From Volvariella volvacea V23 (Eukaryota > Basidiomycota > Agaricomycetes > Agaricales > Pluteaceae): a stretch of 64,000 bases of DNA. The translations under genes and the position numbers were made by a program. The notes beneath the pieces were generated by a model, which saw only the letters and a list, made by a program, of their open reading frames with translations, searched no databases and was not told where the DNA came from. Positions 1-13,860 of the stretch are shown piece by piece. The stretch lies in assembly GCA_000349905.1 (NCBI GenBank), contig KB722771.1:124286-188285 (forward strand), given 5' to 3'. How positions within the stretch are numbered: the stretch's first letter is position 1; every line of letters begins with the position of its first letter.

Positions 1-90
1 CTTAAGAAAAGAAAAGAAAAGAAAAAGAAAATAAATATTAAATAATCGGTGAATAAATAGGGAATAAGGATACAATCCCTGACATTATAG
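1..90. repeat. AT-rich direct repeat, copy 1 (partner at 2649-2735)
   Basis: An A-rich tract followed by AATAAATATTAAATAATC and GAATAAATAGGGAATAAGGA recurs with few changes at 2649-2735 in the same orientation. The spacing of about 2.65 kb and the degenerate coding debris between the copies would suit the ends of an old element or a duplicated flank. No primer-binding site or TG..CA ends could be identified, so an LTR assignment is not supported. Confidence 0.5.
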
Positions 91-800
91 AATGACATAG
101 GGATCCTGTTGGGCAATGGCATTTGAGGTGGACAACATCAGTCAACTTTAGTGAAATAGAGTATGAGATTGCAGAAGACAATATCCATACCTAGAGTGTA
201 TCACAGCCAGTGGCGCATACCACATTGTATCCACGAGATTACAACCCACTAGGTTTACATTCTCCAGGTGAATGTTGTGACTGTCAGGATGTGTCAAGGC
301 TTATGGTCCATTATCTGTTCTTGCTTGTGTGTGAGCCCCAAGAAAAGTAGTTGATAGACTGTTGATAATTCAAGTTGATATCAAGTGTACCTACTTTACA
401 TGAACATGTATACAATGAGGACATGGTAATGGTGGGGGAGTGAGTGCACATAAACAGGTCCCTTCATTAGCATCACAAATCCTTTGTTGGCAAGTATTTA
501 TGTGCCTGTATCAAATTTGAGGCCCGACTCACATTTTCAATGCTTCTGATCCTACCATATAAGCTGTTATCTACGTTGCAAATTTCGTTGGTTATATGAT
601 CTTGATACTTATAACACCATATGAGGACTCTCCAAAGCTAACTCCACTCCTCAAGATGGTAGACCAAATACCCATAAGTCACAACCAAAACAACCAACAA
701 CTCTCATTGTTCTCAGACAGATCATCTTGGCTCAGTACTCTGACACGATAGCCTTAGAATTTAATAAAACATTCTTTGAAACCTATCTTAATTTTGAAGA
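91..800. other. AT-rich stretch without a recognisable gene
   Basis: All frames are interrupted. The composition is much more AT-rich than the housekeeping islands of this window and matches the degenerate repeats that follow. No RNA gene or promoter was recognised. Confidence 0.5.
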
Positions 801-804
801 TATT

Positions 805-915
805 GAAAGGTTGATCCTGGATGCACTTCATTAATTACCTGTGTTGTATTGCTATTATGACTTTAACAAAGAAAACATTCTCTCCTGCCAGTGGTTGAAG
901 ATGTTTCTGTGAATC
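805..915 (+). pseudogene. Short relic of dispersed gene family X
   Basis: Conceptual translation gives a stretch resembling DALHxLPxxYxYxDxNxExxLS, broken by a stop. It matches the motif of the better copies at 3655-4227, 33317-34110 (minus) and 48800-49700. Only about 35 codons can be aligned. The family is not one I recognise. Confidence 0.4.
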
Positions 916-1559
916 TACCACCTTCCATCATTTTTGTTAGTTCAGGTTAGTCCAAGGTATTATATTTTGTTGGAAGGAGATGCCAAGTCTATTTAGGCAA
1001 TGGATGAAGAGGTTGCAACAGTTTTCTCTACATTTATAAATACTTGCAAAGTAACTATATCCTGAAGGTAAAGAAGGGAATGAAATTGGTTAGATTGTGC
1101 TCATTGTTGCCTTGGCTTCTAATCCTCCCCACATGCATCTCTGCAGGCTTTTGGTGCGTGCTTGTGGCCCCTGTACTATGACCTTAGGTGCTCTTCCGGA
1201 TTTAGAATATTTATGTGTTGCTGCACAACACTTCAACTACAACTACACCCATACTCACTTTTCCTTCATCTGTAGGACGATCCACCCGAAATTTGACATT
1301 ACATGGACCACATCTGACCATTGGAGCTGTTACAACACCCTAGCCCATCTCAATGCACAGTCCCCTCTCAGCACCAATCAGTGCATCTGTTCGATAATGG
1401 GACTGTCTACAATCAGGACACCATGGTTTTCAACACAAACCCTAACTGTAATCACCTCCTTCCTCAGCCCTACAATGATAACGAATTGGGTAAGAACGCT
1501 CATGTAGCTTTACACTCCATAAGCTCAAACATCTTCTATAGTAAAGAGTTACCTATTTA

Positions 1560-2050
1560 GATACATTATCATCAACGTGATGTACATAGGTGAAGTCTGT
1601 GCAGATCCCCTCAGGTGTCACAAGGAAACTTGTTAAGCCATCTTTGGCAATATCACATGTTGGGTAGAAGATGATGGAAGGACGCATGGTGTACTTTGGC
1701 TGCATGGACCAGCAGGATTTGGGAAATTGGTGATCATAAAGACAATTGCGGATAGGCTGGATCAACAAGAATCCAAGGCCAAAGTAGCTGCCTCATTCTT
1801 CTTTTGGAGGGGTGACAGCAATCACAATAATTTCCTACACTTTATTTTGACTCTCGTATATCAGCTTTGTGTATATTCAGAGATCATTGGAGAAAAGATT
1901 AAGAAGGCTTTTGTCAAGGAGCCAGGAATCTTATGCACTAGCTTAGAAGTGCAGTGGAGGAAATTCATCATCAAACCAGTGATTGCAGCTACCTGCTCTC
2001 CTGGCTCGATGTCAGTGATGAGGGTGCTTGTCCCCAAAGACAAAATACAG
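1560..2050 (+). pseudogene. NACHT-type STAND NTPase fragment
   Basis: From about 1690 the plus strand reads VLWLHGPAGFGK, a Walker A region preceded by the VLWLxGPAGxGK context typical of basidiomycete NACHT proteins. It continues through a helical segment containing FFFWRG, which resembles the FFFxR element after the P-loop of this family; the NACHT gene at 30.9-32.7 kb has FFFWRGSK at the same place. The residue after GK is Leu instead of Ser/Thr, which should damage nucleotide binding. The sequence upstream of the P-loop is frame-disrupted and no Walker B or C-terminal domain follows, so this is a relic. Confidence 0.6.
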
Positions 2051-2269
2051 GAGATAATAAATAAAGAAAAAGGAGGAAAACATCAACTACTCAGCACACA
2101 TCTATACATGTTATCAGATGGGCCTATTACAAGGGATCACCCACACGGTGGTGCCCAGGTATCACCAATGGCATGGTTGCAAAAACTCTCACTACCAGCT
2201 GGCAGGGGAGACAAGAGGGATACAAGAATCCTAATGACACGTACTCACCTCTTAGTAGCCTGTTAGTTC

Positions 2270-2648
2270 AGGTTGCACTGGAGTCTCTGAGACAAAGCTA
2301 GCTCGGCAGAGTAGACAAGGTTGAAACTAAGGAAAACCCCCAGAGCCAACCAAGCCCACTTATATATTCACCAGAGTCCATATGTACATGTTTACACTAT
2401 TCCAGACTATTCTATGGGTATCTATCTATGACCTCATAATGACATCACCAGTGTCTGGTATCACTAAAATCCCATTGGGTAGAGATAAGCTGTGAGCCAG
2501 GATGATGGCTCCAAGACTAATGACGCTGCTGAGAATACCTCAATGCCCAAAACCTCCAAAGGTGGCTCAAAAGGTAATGCATCATGTGATCAAGATGTAA
2601 TCTAATCTAATCTGGATTAAGTAAGCAAGTCATGTGGTCCCTGGCACT
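2270..2648. other. Non-coding stretch between relics
   Basis: No frame stays open with recognisable content. A TATATATT stretch near 2363 lies in AT-rich DNA, but nothing downstream looks like an expressed gene. Confidence 0.4.
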
Positions 2649-2735
2649 TAATAAGAAAAATGAAAAAGAAATTAAATAAATATTAAATAATCAATGCATA
2701 AATAGGGAATAAGGATACGATTCCTGACACTTGAT
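2649..2735. repeat. AT-rich direct repeat, copy 2
   Basis: Second copy of the repeat at 1-90: the A-rich lead, AATAAATATTAAATAATC, then AATAAATAGGGAATAAGGA and CCTGACA. Divergence is low compared with the surrounding degenerate sequence. Confidence 0.5.
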
Positions 2736-2832
2736 TCCTCCTGTGGTGATAATCATTATTTTGAACCTGAATATGGTGTAGGCTCAACATATAAGAAGCA
2801 TAACAACATTATCAATCATACTCAATATTGAT

Positions 2833-3579
2833 GTGGCCCAATGTTTGTCAAGATTGGAAAAGCTTTACTCTGTTATATCAATTCCCAAATCAACTGATGA
2901 CTGGACTCAGAAGTGCCCTCAACCATATTACAAATCCTTTGTTGACTTTATTTTTGACAAAGAGTGGAGTGGCATTTACTATGTCAATACAGAAATTTGT
3001 GAATTGAGAACAGTGCAACAATGTGTATCACTGCTGGAGCAGGATATGGTCAATAATGTCAAAATGCCAATTGATAAATGGACTGCTTATGTAGCATATT
3101 TTTTCCACTCCCAGATGTCAAGGGCTTCTATGTTGCAATTGGAACATTTTGGCTTGTATGACTTTATGGAGAAAATAATGGAATGGCTATATATTTTTAT
3201 TCAAAAAAGTGAATTTGCATTCAATTTTGAGGTTAGTGGGCTTGTTTAAATGGTCAATTACTTGCTAAATCCAAAAAAGTGCACAATTTACAAAACCTTA
3301 ATGATGAACCAAACAGTAGGGTTTTATACAATATTGTCATTATGGTTAGAGCTACATTTTATCTGCTTATGGCAGGGTTGCACTAGCTGTAGCTCTTTAT
3401 ACCCTATACAAAAATTCTGGTGGACTAAATACCTTGGTCTACCATATCATTGTGAACATTGTCCACTATCTAAGAAATGCTTATTAGCTCTCAGTATGGC
3501 ATATGGTTGGCACTATTTCTTTTTTTTAGTAAAGCTATCATGCAATAGGTGCAAATACATTTGCCTTGATGTTCATTAG
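2833..3579 (+). pseudogene. Unrecognised gene, one reading frame split by a single TAA
   Basis: A frame of about 138 codons and the next of about 109 codons are collinear and separated only by one TAA at 3247-3249. They therefore read as one protein with a nonsense codon or unrecognised splicing. The second part has aromatic-rich segments and a Cys/His stretch reading YHCEHCPLSKKC. It lies directly upstream of the family X copy at 3655-4227 on the same strand, and the 48.6 kb region has a weakly similar GHYPLSCRCL stretch. It may be the N-terminal part of the same family. I do not recognise the protein. Confidence 0.4.
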
Positions 3580-3654
3580 CATCTTTCTTAATGAAGATCT
3601 AATCCAGCAACTGTAAGTTGACAGGCTATGCTTAGTATCTGACAGTCTTATAAC

Positions 3655-4227
3655 ATGATCCCAGGTCAAAAAGTGACATTCAATTTCTTATGCAGTGGAG
3701 TAGAGCATGGACAGAATATCCATAAGTTGTGCCAAATGCATGCTTTCATTTGATTCAAATCTCTTTCTCTTCAAACAGTGTGGAAACATCATGCTTGTGG
3801 AATAATGGACAAAATAAGTATTATAATGTTTTGGATAGGTATGTCATGTGGCCTTAGAAAAGCATGTCTAATCCCAAGCCCACCAGTTATGATGCTATAA
3901 GTGCACTGCATGAATTGCCTGCAAGATATCACTACCATGACCTCAATGGAGAGGCTGTCCTTTCCTGGTTGGAGGTTTGTCCACTTGTCCTGTTATTTCC
4001 AACACCACTCATCCACCCCCAAGAAATGGGACCCTATTAGGTTATCACACTTTGCATTTGAAGGCAAATACTCAGATCTGTTAACCCATTGGAAATGGGG
4101 AGAATGCTACAGACCAGGCATCCCAACACGCAACGGATCAGGTCCTTGTGACTTTGTGGCCGAACCTGTCAGTGTCTGGTGGACTTGGCAGAAGCGGCTG
4201 TGGCTTGGATTTTTAGGCCAATGGTAA
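3655..4227 (+). pseudogene. Dispersed gene family X, copy A
   Basis: This copy shares nucleotide blocks with 48870-49290 (plus) and, in reverse, with 33317-33860. One block is CAAAAAGTGACATTCAATTT plus the following CAGTGGAGTAGAGCATGGAC. The peptide carries LPARYHYHDLNGEAVLSWLE and, after a frame change or intron, HWKWGECYRP and VAEPVSVWWTWQKRLWL, ending at a stop at 4225-4227. No single frame joins the blocks. The shared protein motifs show that a real gene lies behind the repeat, but its function is unknown. Confidence 0.5.
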
Positions 4228-4695
4228 GGATGAGCAAAGGAGGAACATGTAAGGCGGGGCCGGACACTGTTTTTCGTTATGTATGATACATTGATGTGCT
4301 TGAGGTATTCGAATTCAATTTGACCAAGGACTAACAGCGTTGTGTGATGAGGCACTTATACGCACACAGGTGAGCCGGTGCTGGGCGTATTCGACCTTTG
4401 TTTCTCGTACCAGTTAAAATCGAGGATATCGCATTTGTCTCCAGCTCTCCGTCCGTGCTTTGGTGTACCCGGAATGCGCGCGATCGCGATTCATATCACG
4501 TCCAAAGCGCATCCAGACCTCCAACCAACCCACCCCTAAAAGACCACGACCGCAAAATTTAAGCACATCCTCATTACTACTCTCATGCGATGAATCCCGA
4601 CAACATACACGAAAACGCCATTCGAATTTAGAACTCCTACACATAAATACATAGACTTAAAACGACATTCGTATAAAAAGGAGCGTCCTAATAAT
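4228..4695. other. Intergenic stretch 3' of the ACH1-type gene
   Basis: No convincing gene. Short open frames on both strands lack homology signals, and the composition shifts from AT-rich repeat DNA to the more GC-balanced housekeeping region. Confidence 0.4.
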
Positions 4696-7259
<2,564 letters not shown>

Positions 7260-7743
7260 TTTGGTGGGCGAGATGGGAGACGATGGTAGTCAAGAGCAGA
7301 GTGGGGAAGAAAACGGGCGCATGGGCCAACTTATAGTGCCAGGAGAGCAGGACCGACGGCACTGCCAGCGCTATCGTTGTCCCGTCCACATCTCGCCCTG
7401 CCGTGTCACACATCGCGTAACGTCACACTACCCCATGGGGTCACGCAGCCATGTCCCGCATCACGTCATCCGTGCCCGCCATCCCGCACACGTCCAGCGC
7501 GTCTGGCGGGCAGGGTGCAGGATCGTGGACGTGCGGTTGCGCCACATATCGGGTTTTGTCGTTGTGGGGCCTCGTTTGGCCGAATCTCCTCGCTGCACCT
7601 AGTGTTGTTAATGGCACGGTTAGGATGGATAGGCTGTTTATCGAGTACCTCGTCTGGAATCGTGGTTCACCGTCGGGACCTTCCCTCCCAACGTCATTAG
7701 CGCCCTCACAGAGCCCAACTCGGACAATTCTCAGCCCGTAGGG
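7260..7743. promoter_or_regulatory. Putative shared intergenic/promoter region between divergent genes
   Basis: About 480 bp separate the ACH1-type start (minus) from the first supportable ATG of the plus-strand gene. The sequence is GC- and CpG-rich with direct ACGTCA-like repeats near 7416-7470. No canonical TATA box was identified for the ACH1 side. Part of the region may be 5' exon of the plus-strand gene. Confidence 0.3.
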
Positions 7744-8575
7744 ATGCACAACTGGAAAGTAAAGAAGCTGTACATGGACAAGTTCAGGAGGAACGATTTG
7801 AACTATGCCATCACCACATTCGCAACGCCCGAATCGGAGCTCTACCACCTAGAGCTCAATCTCAAATCCAGTGCGTGCTCCATCCTCGCCATCTGACTTT
7901 CATCGGCTAACAGCACCCCTCCTCAACGCTCGGCTTGATGCAGTACCCGTACCGATGGAAATGAGAGCATTACACCCCCTCCCGCCCACTCTCAAAAGCC
8001 TCGCATGCGCAATACGCCATGGCCTTTACCAACCATTCGCCCTCGCCCTCGCCCTCGACCTTCTCCGGGACCTCTTTATGTCCCATAACCATCACCACCG
8101 CCACGCTCCCTCCGAGCACAGGTCAAATCTGGAGTATTTCACTCTATATATCGATTATCTCTTCGTAGACGACGAGTTTGGGTCTGTGGAGGAGAATTGG
8201 ATGGCGGACGTGATGGAGGTGTACAAGGACCATGCGTCGCGTTGGAGAGAGCTGGACAGTTTGCTTGTTGAGAATGTGTCGACTCTGCGGTCTTTTGCGT
8301 CTGTTGATCATGGGTATCAAGGCCAGGCGCCGTGTAATATTGTCCTCCAGAATTGGCAGGGCGGAGTGGAGGTTGGGTGGTTCGATGACGAGGAGGAAAG
8401 GGAGGAGGCTGGGTTGGGGAATGGAGGTCTTTCAAGCTCTGATTCGGCGCGGAGGTGGGTGAATGGGCATAGATTGAGAAAGTCAGAGGTGGAGGTGGTT
8501 GAGGTGATCGAGCGGTATGCGCTTCCTAGGCTTTATGAAGCTAGAATGCTATGCGTTTCATTCGATCTTGTATAG
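7744..8575 (+). CDS. Hypothetical protein, two exons, 5' end uncertain
   Basis: Exon 7744-7870 joins exon 7914-8575 across a 43-nt intron (GTGCGT...CTAACAG), giving 262 residues from the ATG at 7744. The same frame stays open upstream for about 40 codons (through FTVGTFPPNVISALTE) without an ATG, so a further 5' exon is likely. The protein has a Leu-rich helical middle (ALALALDLLRDLFM), a His-rich stretch, an acidic patch DDEEEREE and a Ser-rich linker. No signal peptide or catalytic motif is visible. I do not recognise the family. It is divergent from the ACH1-type gene. Confidence 0.6.
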
Positions 8576-8640
8576 CATCTTTAGTATTATCATTATCAAT
8601 AACTTATGCTGCGAGAATGTTTTAGATAGCAGCCCAATGG

Positions 8641-9480
8641 GCGAGCCTGGATTGTATTCTTAAATGGAAGTCCCAGTATAGACTTTCCTCCATTCAATAC
8701 CACGCCTACAATTTCAAATTAAGTGTTTAGAGTTAAAGGCTCATCCAATATGTCGGGTCCAATGGGACAATAGGAGGTTCATTACTGATATGCTTTTGTA
8801 GCCCCGCCTCGATACGGACAATAATTGACTCGCCGCCAAGGGGCATATATACCACCCCCAAATGGGCACTGGGATCCTGACTGCGCCAACGCAGTCCAAG
8901 CTCCCTTTCAACGCAACCTCGCAACGATTTGTGTTTCGCCTTGCGTCGTTCCCTCCATTCGATCCGACGATTCAGTATGCGATCGCACCCATGGACATTT
9001 CATCTCATTCGCCAGTTCTCCCCTCTTCCCTTCCGTGGATCGACGAACGCCGACACTACGTAGTATGAACGCCCCGGAAGTGTGAGCGGCAGTCACACAG
9101 AAGCCGATGGATTCAGGACTCCCTTCCTCCTCTGACGACTGCGACTCGGATGTGCTCTGGGGATGGTATCTCCTGATTCGACACTTGAAGCTGAAAGGTG
9201 GTTTGCGGTTTTACCAGAGCGGAGAGCGCACAGATGGTGGCTGGGTCAGCGTAGGAGGATCGTAAATGCATTTTGAGGGCATCTTGATCAGGTGTGCCAC
9301 GATTATCATTACCATACTGATCCACCGCCGCACATGGCACATAGATGCCCAATCACGCTCGGTGATTTTTGGAGACTCGACATTCATGCGGTGTGTCTGA
9401 TTCTTGAATTCTTAACACTCTGAATCGGTTGGTCTAGCTTTGAGGATTTCAACGGTATGCCAGCTAGGAGTCTGGTCGCA
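8641..9480. repeat. TATA-containing repeat family Y, copy 1
   Basis: The copies at 8641, 9781 and about 13245 share blocks in the same order: GGAAGTCCCAGxATA, a TCATCCAATxTGTCGG block, GGxCAATAATTGACTC(G/A)CCG and a TATATA box. The box here is at about 8845 (GGGCATATATACCACC), followed by a stretch ending in ATTCGC. This copy extends further and also aligns to 13680-13850 around TGCCACGATTATCATTACCA. Reading frames differ between copies and are broken, so the conserved part is more like a promoter/5' region than protein. Confidence 0.55.
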
Positions 9481-9780
9481 TTTGTGAAGCCGAAAGACAG
9501 ACATTCAAGGTGTGGCCTTCCTGAGATTTTGAGCGATGTCAGAGTTGGGTGTGCACAAGTACTAACCCACCTGAGTGTATATTATGTTCGAAAGTGGATC
9601 TGTGATATCGGTTAGGATGATAAAGCCATAAAAAGCCGACGACGACATTGTATGACGCTCATAGCATTAGCCACACATCCTAGTTACGGCGTGCATCCTG
9701 CAATTTGGCCACGGATTTAAAACCGATTGCACGTCCACAAGAATATGCGATACGTTGTAGGCGCCTGACACAGCGGACCT

Positions 9781-10290
9781 GGATTTTATTCTCAAAACGG
9801 AAGTCCCAGAATAGGCCTTCCTCCATTGTATCGTGTGCACAATTTCGAATCATTTAGAGTTGAAAAGTTCATCCAATGTGTCGGATCTGATGAGACAATA
9901 GAATGCTCAACAATGATATGCTGCTGTGGTGACGACTCGATAAGGGCAATAATTGACTCACCGCCAACAGGTATATAGCACCCTATGATGAATGCTTGTT
10001 GGCATTTTAACCAGGCCAACGACTCCCTCCGAACCACGCCACGCTATTTTATCTTGGGTCGTTCTCCATTCGACGAATATGCGCTCGCGGCCAAGGACGT
10101 TTTCATTCGCTAGTCCCCTTCTGTGTATCGAGTAACGCCGTCCCCCTCCTTCCGCAACGACGACTGAGATGGGTTCCGGGACAAGCATTCTCTGATTCGA
10201 GTCTCAAAGCTTGAAGCCTTTAGGTGGTGCCAGTGCGCGTTTGGAATGGTAGTTGGTTGCTGGGCAGCTGGCTTAAGCATTGCAATTGTG
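9781..10290. repeat. TATA-containing repeat family Y, copy 2
   Basis: This aligns to 8641-9250 with scattered indels. It has CTGGATTTTATTCTCAAAAC then GGAAGTCCCAGAATAG, CAATAATTGACTCACCGCCA and a GTATATAGCACCC box near 9970. Its 3' end keeps CTCTGATTCGAGTCTCAAAG, matching CTCCTGATTCGACACTTGAAG in copy 1. No open frame is conserved. Confidence 0.55.
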
Positions 10291-11742
10291 AGTCTTGGCA
10301 CAACGTATTTTTTTTCTTCTCATCCCCTTCCTCCACCGCCTTTCATCACACCCAAAGTGACACGAGTCAATTGAGGGACAGCGGTTCACATGCCCAAACG
10401 GGGAAATAAGGTCGACTTGCCCATGTTAGCCACAAGCGTGTTTGTGATCAGACCCCTGAGACAAACATCAACCCGAAAAGGTGCCAGCGGCTGTGGCTTC
10501 TCCGCCTCCAGTACAGCGATGCAGACGAGCACGATTGGAATGACCAGGTCAGCTGCGATGCCTCCACTTTTTGCAGCCATCGCGATGGCTTCCGCAATGA
10601 CAGACCAGCTAAGAGAAAGTAAGTCGAAGCGTATACGCGACAACTTGAATGTCATTGGGGTTGGACACAGAGGATGACGCAGACAGCCAGAATTTAGAGG
10701 AATAGAAGCAGGAGCTATCAGAAGAAGACGATAGTGTGAAGCCTCATGTGGTCGATATGGCAGATGATTTGCCTTTGCCCTCTGGAGATTTATTTGTCCA
10801 AGTGAACCTTAGAGCCCATAATGAGCGCATTGCGGACTACGACAAAATGCACGCCCGGAAGGACATTGAGAGTCAGGCTTAACAGTCCTCTTCTGGTCTG
10901 TGTGTCTGTCAGTGGTGCCCCTGCGTTTTTAATTCGATGAAGCATTTTCACAGGAAGACGTAGATGGAGCAGTGCACCATCGCAGTTTGTAACGAGCAAG
11001 TGATACAGGCCCAGCCTTATTCTGTCAGCGGGATTCCACACCTTGAACATGCTCGTGAGAGGCCTAAGCAGGAAGATCCACGCTGTGTTGCGGCATCAAG
11101 AAATGAAATTGGTACGCACTAGAAATGGGACTGCCTTGTATCCTCACTATTTAGCTCGGCTCCCAGAATATCGTGACAAGTTTTAGCCCTTTCTCTAGTC
11201 ATTTTCCTTGCCACACTCGCTTCAACCGTCGATAGCAATCACCGCAGAAGGAAGTCAACAAGGGGTGCCTGTAGCTGCGGATACTGTCTCGATGATGAGC
11301 CCGCTTATGTGGAGGATTGAAGACTTGGGAAATTATTATCTGGAAATTGGCACCTAGAAAGCTTCAACGAGTCTTTGGACATGCCCAACATAGTGCCCAG
11401 GACCATCAATTGTCTACAAAGGGTTGAACTCGCACCAAGGGTAGTAGCGTTGGCGTTGACAACTATTCCTTGGTTGCGTGTCGATGTTCGTTTTCCAACT
11501 ATGGGGACAGCGTATCACCTCGATGCACGCAAGCGAATATCACAAATTGCACAACAGATATATGCACATGATGCTAGGAATAATACAGAGGAACGGGGAG
11601 TATACAGAAATCCTCGTGGAGGGAACAAACTCAAATAAAGCCGTTGTGTGTAGGGGTGAGATGGATATGTGCTACGGATAGCCAACAGGATGAGCCACTT
11701 GTGAACAGCGACAAAGGCTAGCGATGGCCATAAGAGTCTAGC
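10291..11742. other. Gene-poor stretch
   Basis: Open frames of 60-95 codons exist on both strands (for example 10386-10655 minus and 11375-11638 plus), but none has a recognisable domain, consistent coding bias or splice-linked continuation. Nothing could be assigned. Confidence 0.4.
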
Positions 11743-12006
11743 TTAGCGGAATGGGCAGTCACTTGCGTGAGAATTCCTATATCCACAGTGGCAGCACTGA
11801 GCGGAGCTGAAGTCGGCACAGTCGGGTTCATTAACATCCATGGCCTTTTGCGGCATGAGAGTCAAAGATGGTTCCGTCTCATGGTAGCTGGTAGTGACCC
11901 TCCCGGGAATGGAGGAGCTTTGGAAAGTGCAAGTGGCCGTAGTGAGAGAGGACCTATAGCAAAGAAAAGTGAGATCCGACCAGCTTAAGAGAGAAAGAGC
12001 GTACAT
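11743..12006 (-). CDS. Small Cys-rich protein family Z, copy 1
   Basis: An 87-residue single-exon protein whose C-terminus reads DCADFSSAQCCHCGYRNSHA then SDCPFR. It is the first of five copies sharing the pattern C-x7-CC-x-C-x9-C-P-F-R at the extreme C-terminus. A TATA box on the minus strand (12098-12105) lies about 92 bp upstream of the ATG. The block GGACGCACGGTACCAAT at 12184-12200 repeats the upstream element of the other copies. The N-terminal half is divergent and Ser/Thr/Leu-rich, with no convincing signal peptide in this frame. Function unknown; more diverged than copies 3-5. Confidence 0.65.
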   Translation of the reverse strand: MYALSLLSWSDLTFLCYRSSLTTATCTFQSSSIPGRVTTSYHETEPSLTLMPQKAMDVNEPDCADFSSAQCCHCGYRNSHASDCPFR

Positions 12007-12097
12007 TTTATGAGTGGTAGAGATGAGGGCGTTATGTGCTAGTGCGGCGAGTAGAAGGATGAAATCTAACTGGGGGGACAGAGCCCGACCAGTCGCC

Positions 12098-12105
12098 TTT
12101 ATATA
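12098..12105 (-). promoter_or_regulatory. TATA box of family Z copy 1
   Basis: TATATAAA on the minus strand within GGGATATATAAAGGCGACTG. The same TATATAAAGG(T/C)G context precedes copies 3 and 4. Confidence 0.6.
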
Positions 12106-12209
12106 TCCCAGGATGTGCGCAGACTTACAATGCCATCAAACTAGCGGTAGCGCGTCACACCTACAAGAGGAAATCACACCAAAGGACGCACGGTACCAAT
12201 ACAATAGTG

Positions 12210-13240
12210 GTGAACGGTACCCTGAGCGTCTAAGCTCCAATGCGTCTCAACATCATGCGACCATACGACCCAAAATAGAATTTCCTACCATCATGCATTG
12301 GTTGGGTTGCTAAATCCTTTGATAGAGGCCATATCTCTACTCCGTGGGATACATTTTTCCGAGTTGTGTAGGGACCAATATTTATGTTGACGCAAAGTGT
12401 CGTGTCCAGATCTAGATCCTCGAGGATGGCGTGAACTTTACTACAGAGTGTAGTCGGAGTAGATAACCTATATTGACGCAATGCTGGTGATGTAATGGGC
12501 GCATGGGAAAGCCAATGCGCCATTTTCACTCCATGTGTCTCGAATTTACGTATCTCGGATATATGTGGACTTCGAAGATTAAAACCCTTTTTGAGGTTCT
12601 TATGCAATGTGACCGGTATAAAACTCTCGTATTCGGGTTTACAGGAGGCCTAAAGTGCTAGCATGGTACGTCATGTACCTAGCCTCTGAATGGTAGACTT
12701 TGGTAGACAATGAATATGCACACTATAAAGGTACGCGATGACACTCGTGCCGATACACGAGGCTCCCCAATATCCTTTAATGACATCAGTATGCGTCATG
12801 AAAGGATATCCCTTTTCCATTGTTTCATTATAATATAGACGCGCTTCGTGCTGGGGTAGGTATTGTCTTATTCCTAGCTATTGCACATGCTATCCACCCC
12901 CTCGTAGAATACATCCTCTAGAGGTACTTGTACTAATCATAGTCGATCTACACTGTACTGAGAATATATCTCCTAATGGCCTACATGATAAACCGTGGTG
13001 CGAATTCTAATATAATGCAGCAAATCCTCACCAGGTATCACAATTACAAGGCTCACGAAGTTTCCTATGACTCACACTCACCAGTTAACGCCCACCGCTT
13101 ACAATGAATCCCGCCAGAATCCTCCTTCCAGTCTATACATAACTGCATCTCCACAAACAAGCCCGTACGCAAAGGTTAATGCAATACACGAACACCAACT
13201 TTTAAACGCTAGCCCTGTCCCTGGTAAAGATAGGCAAGGA
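12210..13240. other. Intergenic stretch without a recognisable gene
   Basis: After the family Z upstream region no gene is supportable. A minus-strand frame (12230-12607) has no recognisable content. Several ATGA/CATTAT-rich segments look like decayed repeats. Confidence 0.4.
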
Positions 13241-13244
13241 GGCA

Positions 13245-13860
13245 CACTACCTTTGAAGGTTCGTATTGATATCGTGGCGACTTTATAAGGATAATAATTT
13301 GACTCACTGCCAGTAGGTAAATATGCGTTGGTTGACATTCTGGCTACGCAAAAAACTCCCCCAGACCTTCTCACAACACTGTTTCTCCCTGAACTATTTT
13401 TTGATCCGAAGGATGTACGATCACAACTTGAAAGCACTTTCATTCATTAGTTCATTTCCATACCACAGCCAACATGCCCACATACGTATGTCGTACCCAA
13501 TGAACCGTTCAAGCGTCAGCGTGGTAGTCTCCAGGATCGATCCCTTTCTAAGACACGCAAAGTCCATCACCTCAGGCAACTGCCAGAGTGGCTCGACGAC
13601 AAGCTCGGCATAGGCACGGTAGCTCGTTGCTGCTGATGGCCTGGAGTGTTGATCAGTCGGTTAGTCATCGGGGGACATTGATCTAGTACGCCACGGTTAT
13701 TGTCGTCATATTGAACCCTACTGCATATGGGCGTCCAGTTGTGTTCAGCGATTATGAGAACTACAATCTCATGCATTGCATCTGATTCAATAGTTCTCAG
13801 CGACACGGATTGGTTAATCTAGCTTATGAAAATTTCAGCAATGTTGCAGTCGTGAGTCTG
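13245..13860. repeat. TATA-containing repeat family Y, copy 3
   Basis: This contains GGATAATAATTTGACTCACT then GCCAGTAGGTAAATATGCG, aligning to the GACTC(G/A)CCG + TATATA block of copies 1 and 2. At 13690-13850 it contains GCCACGGTTATTGTCGTCAT and CGGATTGGTTAATCTAGCTT, which align to 9296-9450 of copy 1. Its TATA box is degraded to TAAATATG. Reading frames are broken. Confidence 0.45.

Noticed and set aside
1..2735. LTR retrotransposon with the AT-rich repeats as LTRs
   Set aside because: No TG..CA ends, primer-binding site, polypurine tract, gag or pol motifs could be found; the window edge truncates the first repeat.
10386..10655. 89-codon minus frame with a hydrophobic stretch
   Set aside because: No homologous features, overlaps an equally long plus-strand frame, and lies in repeat-derived DNA.
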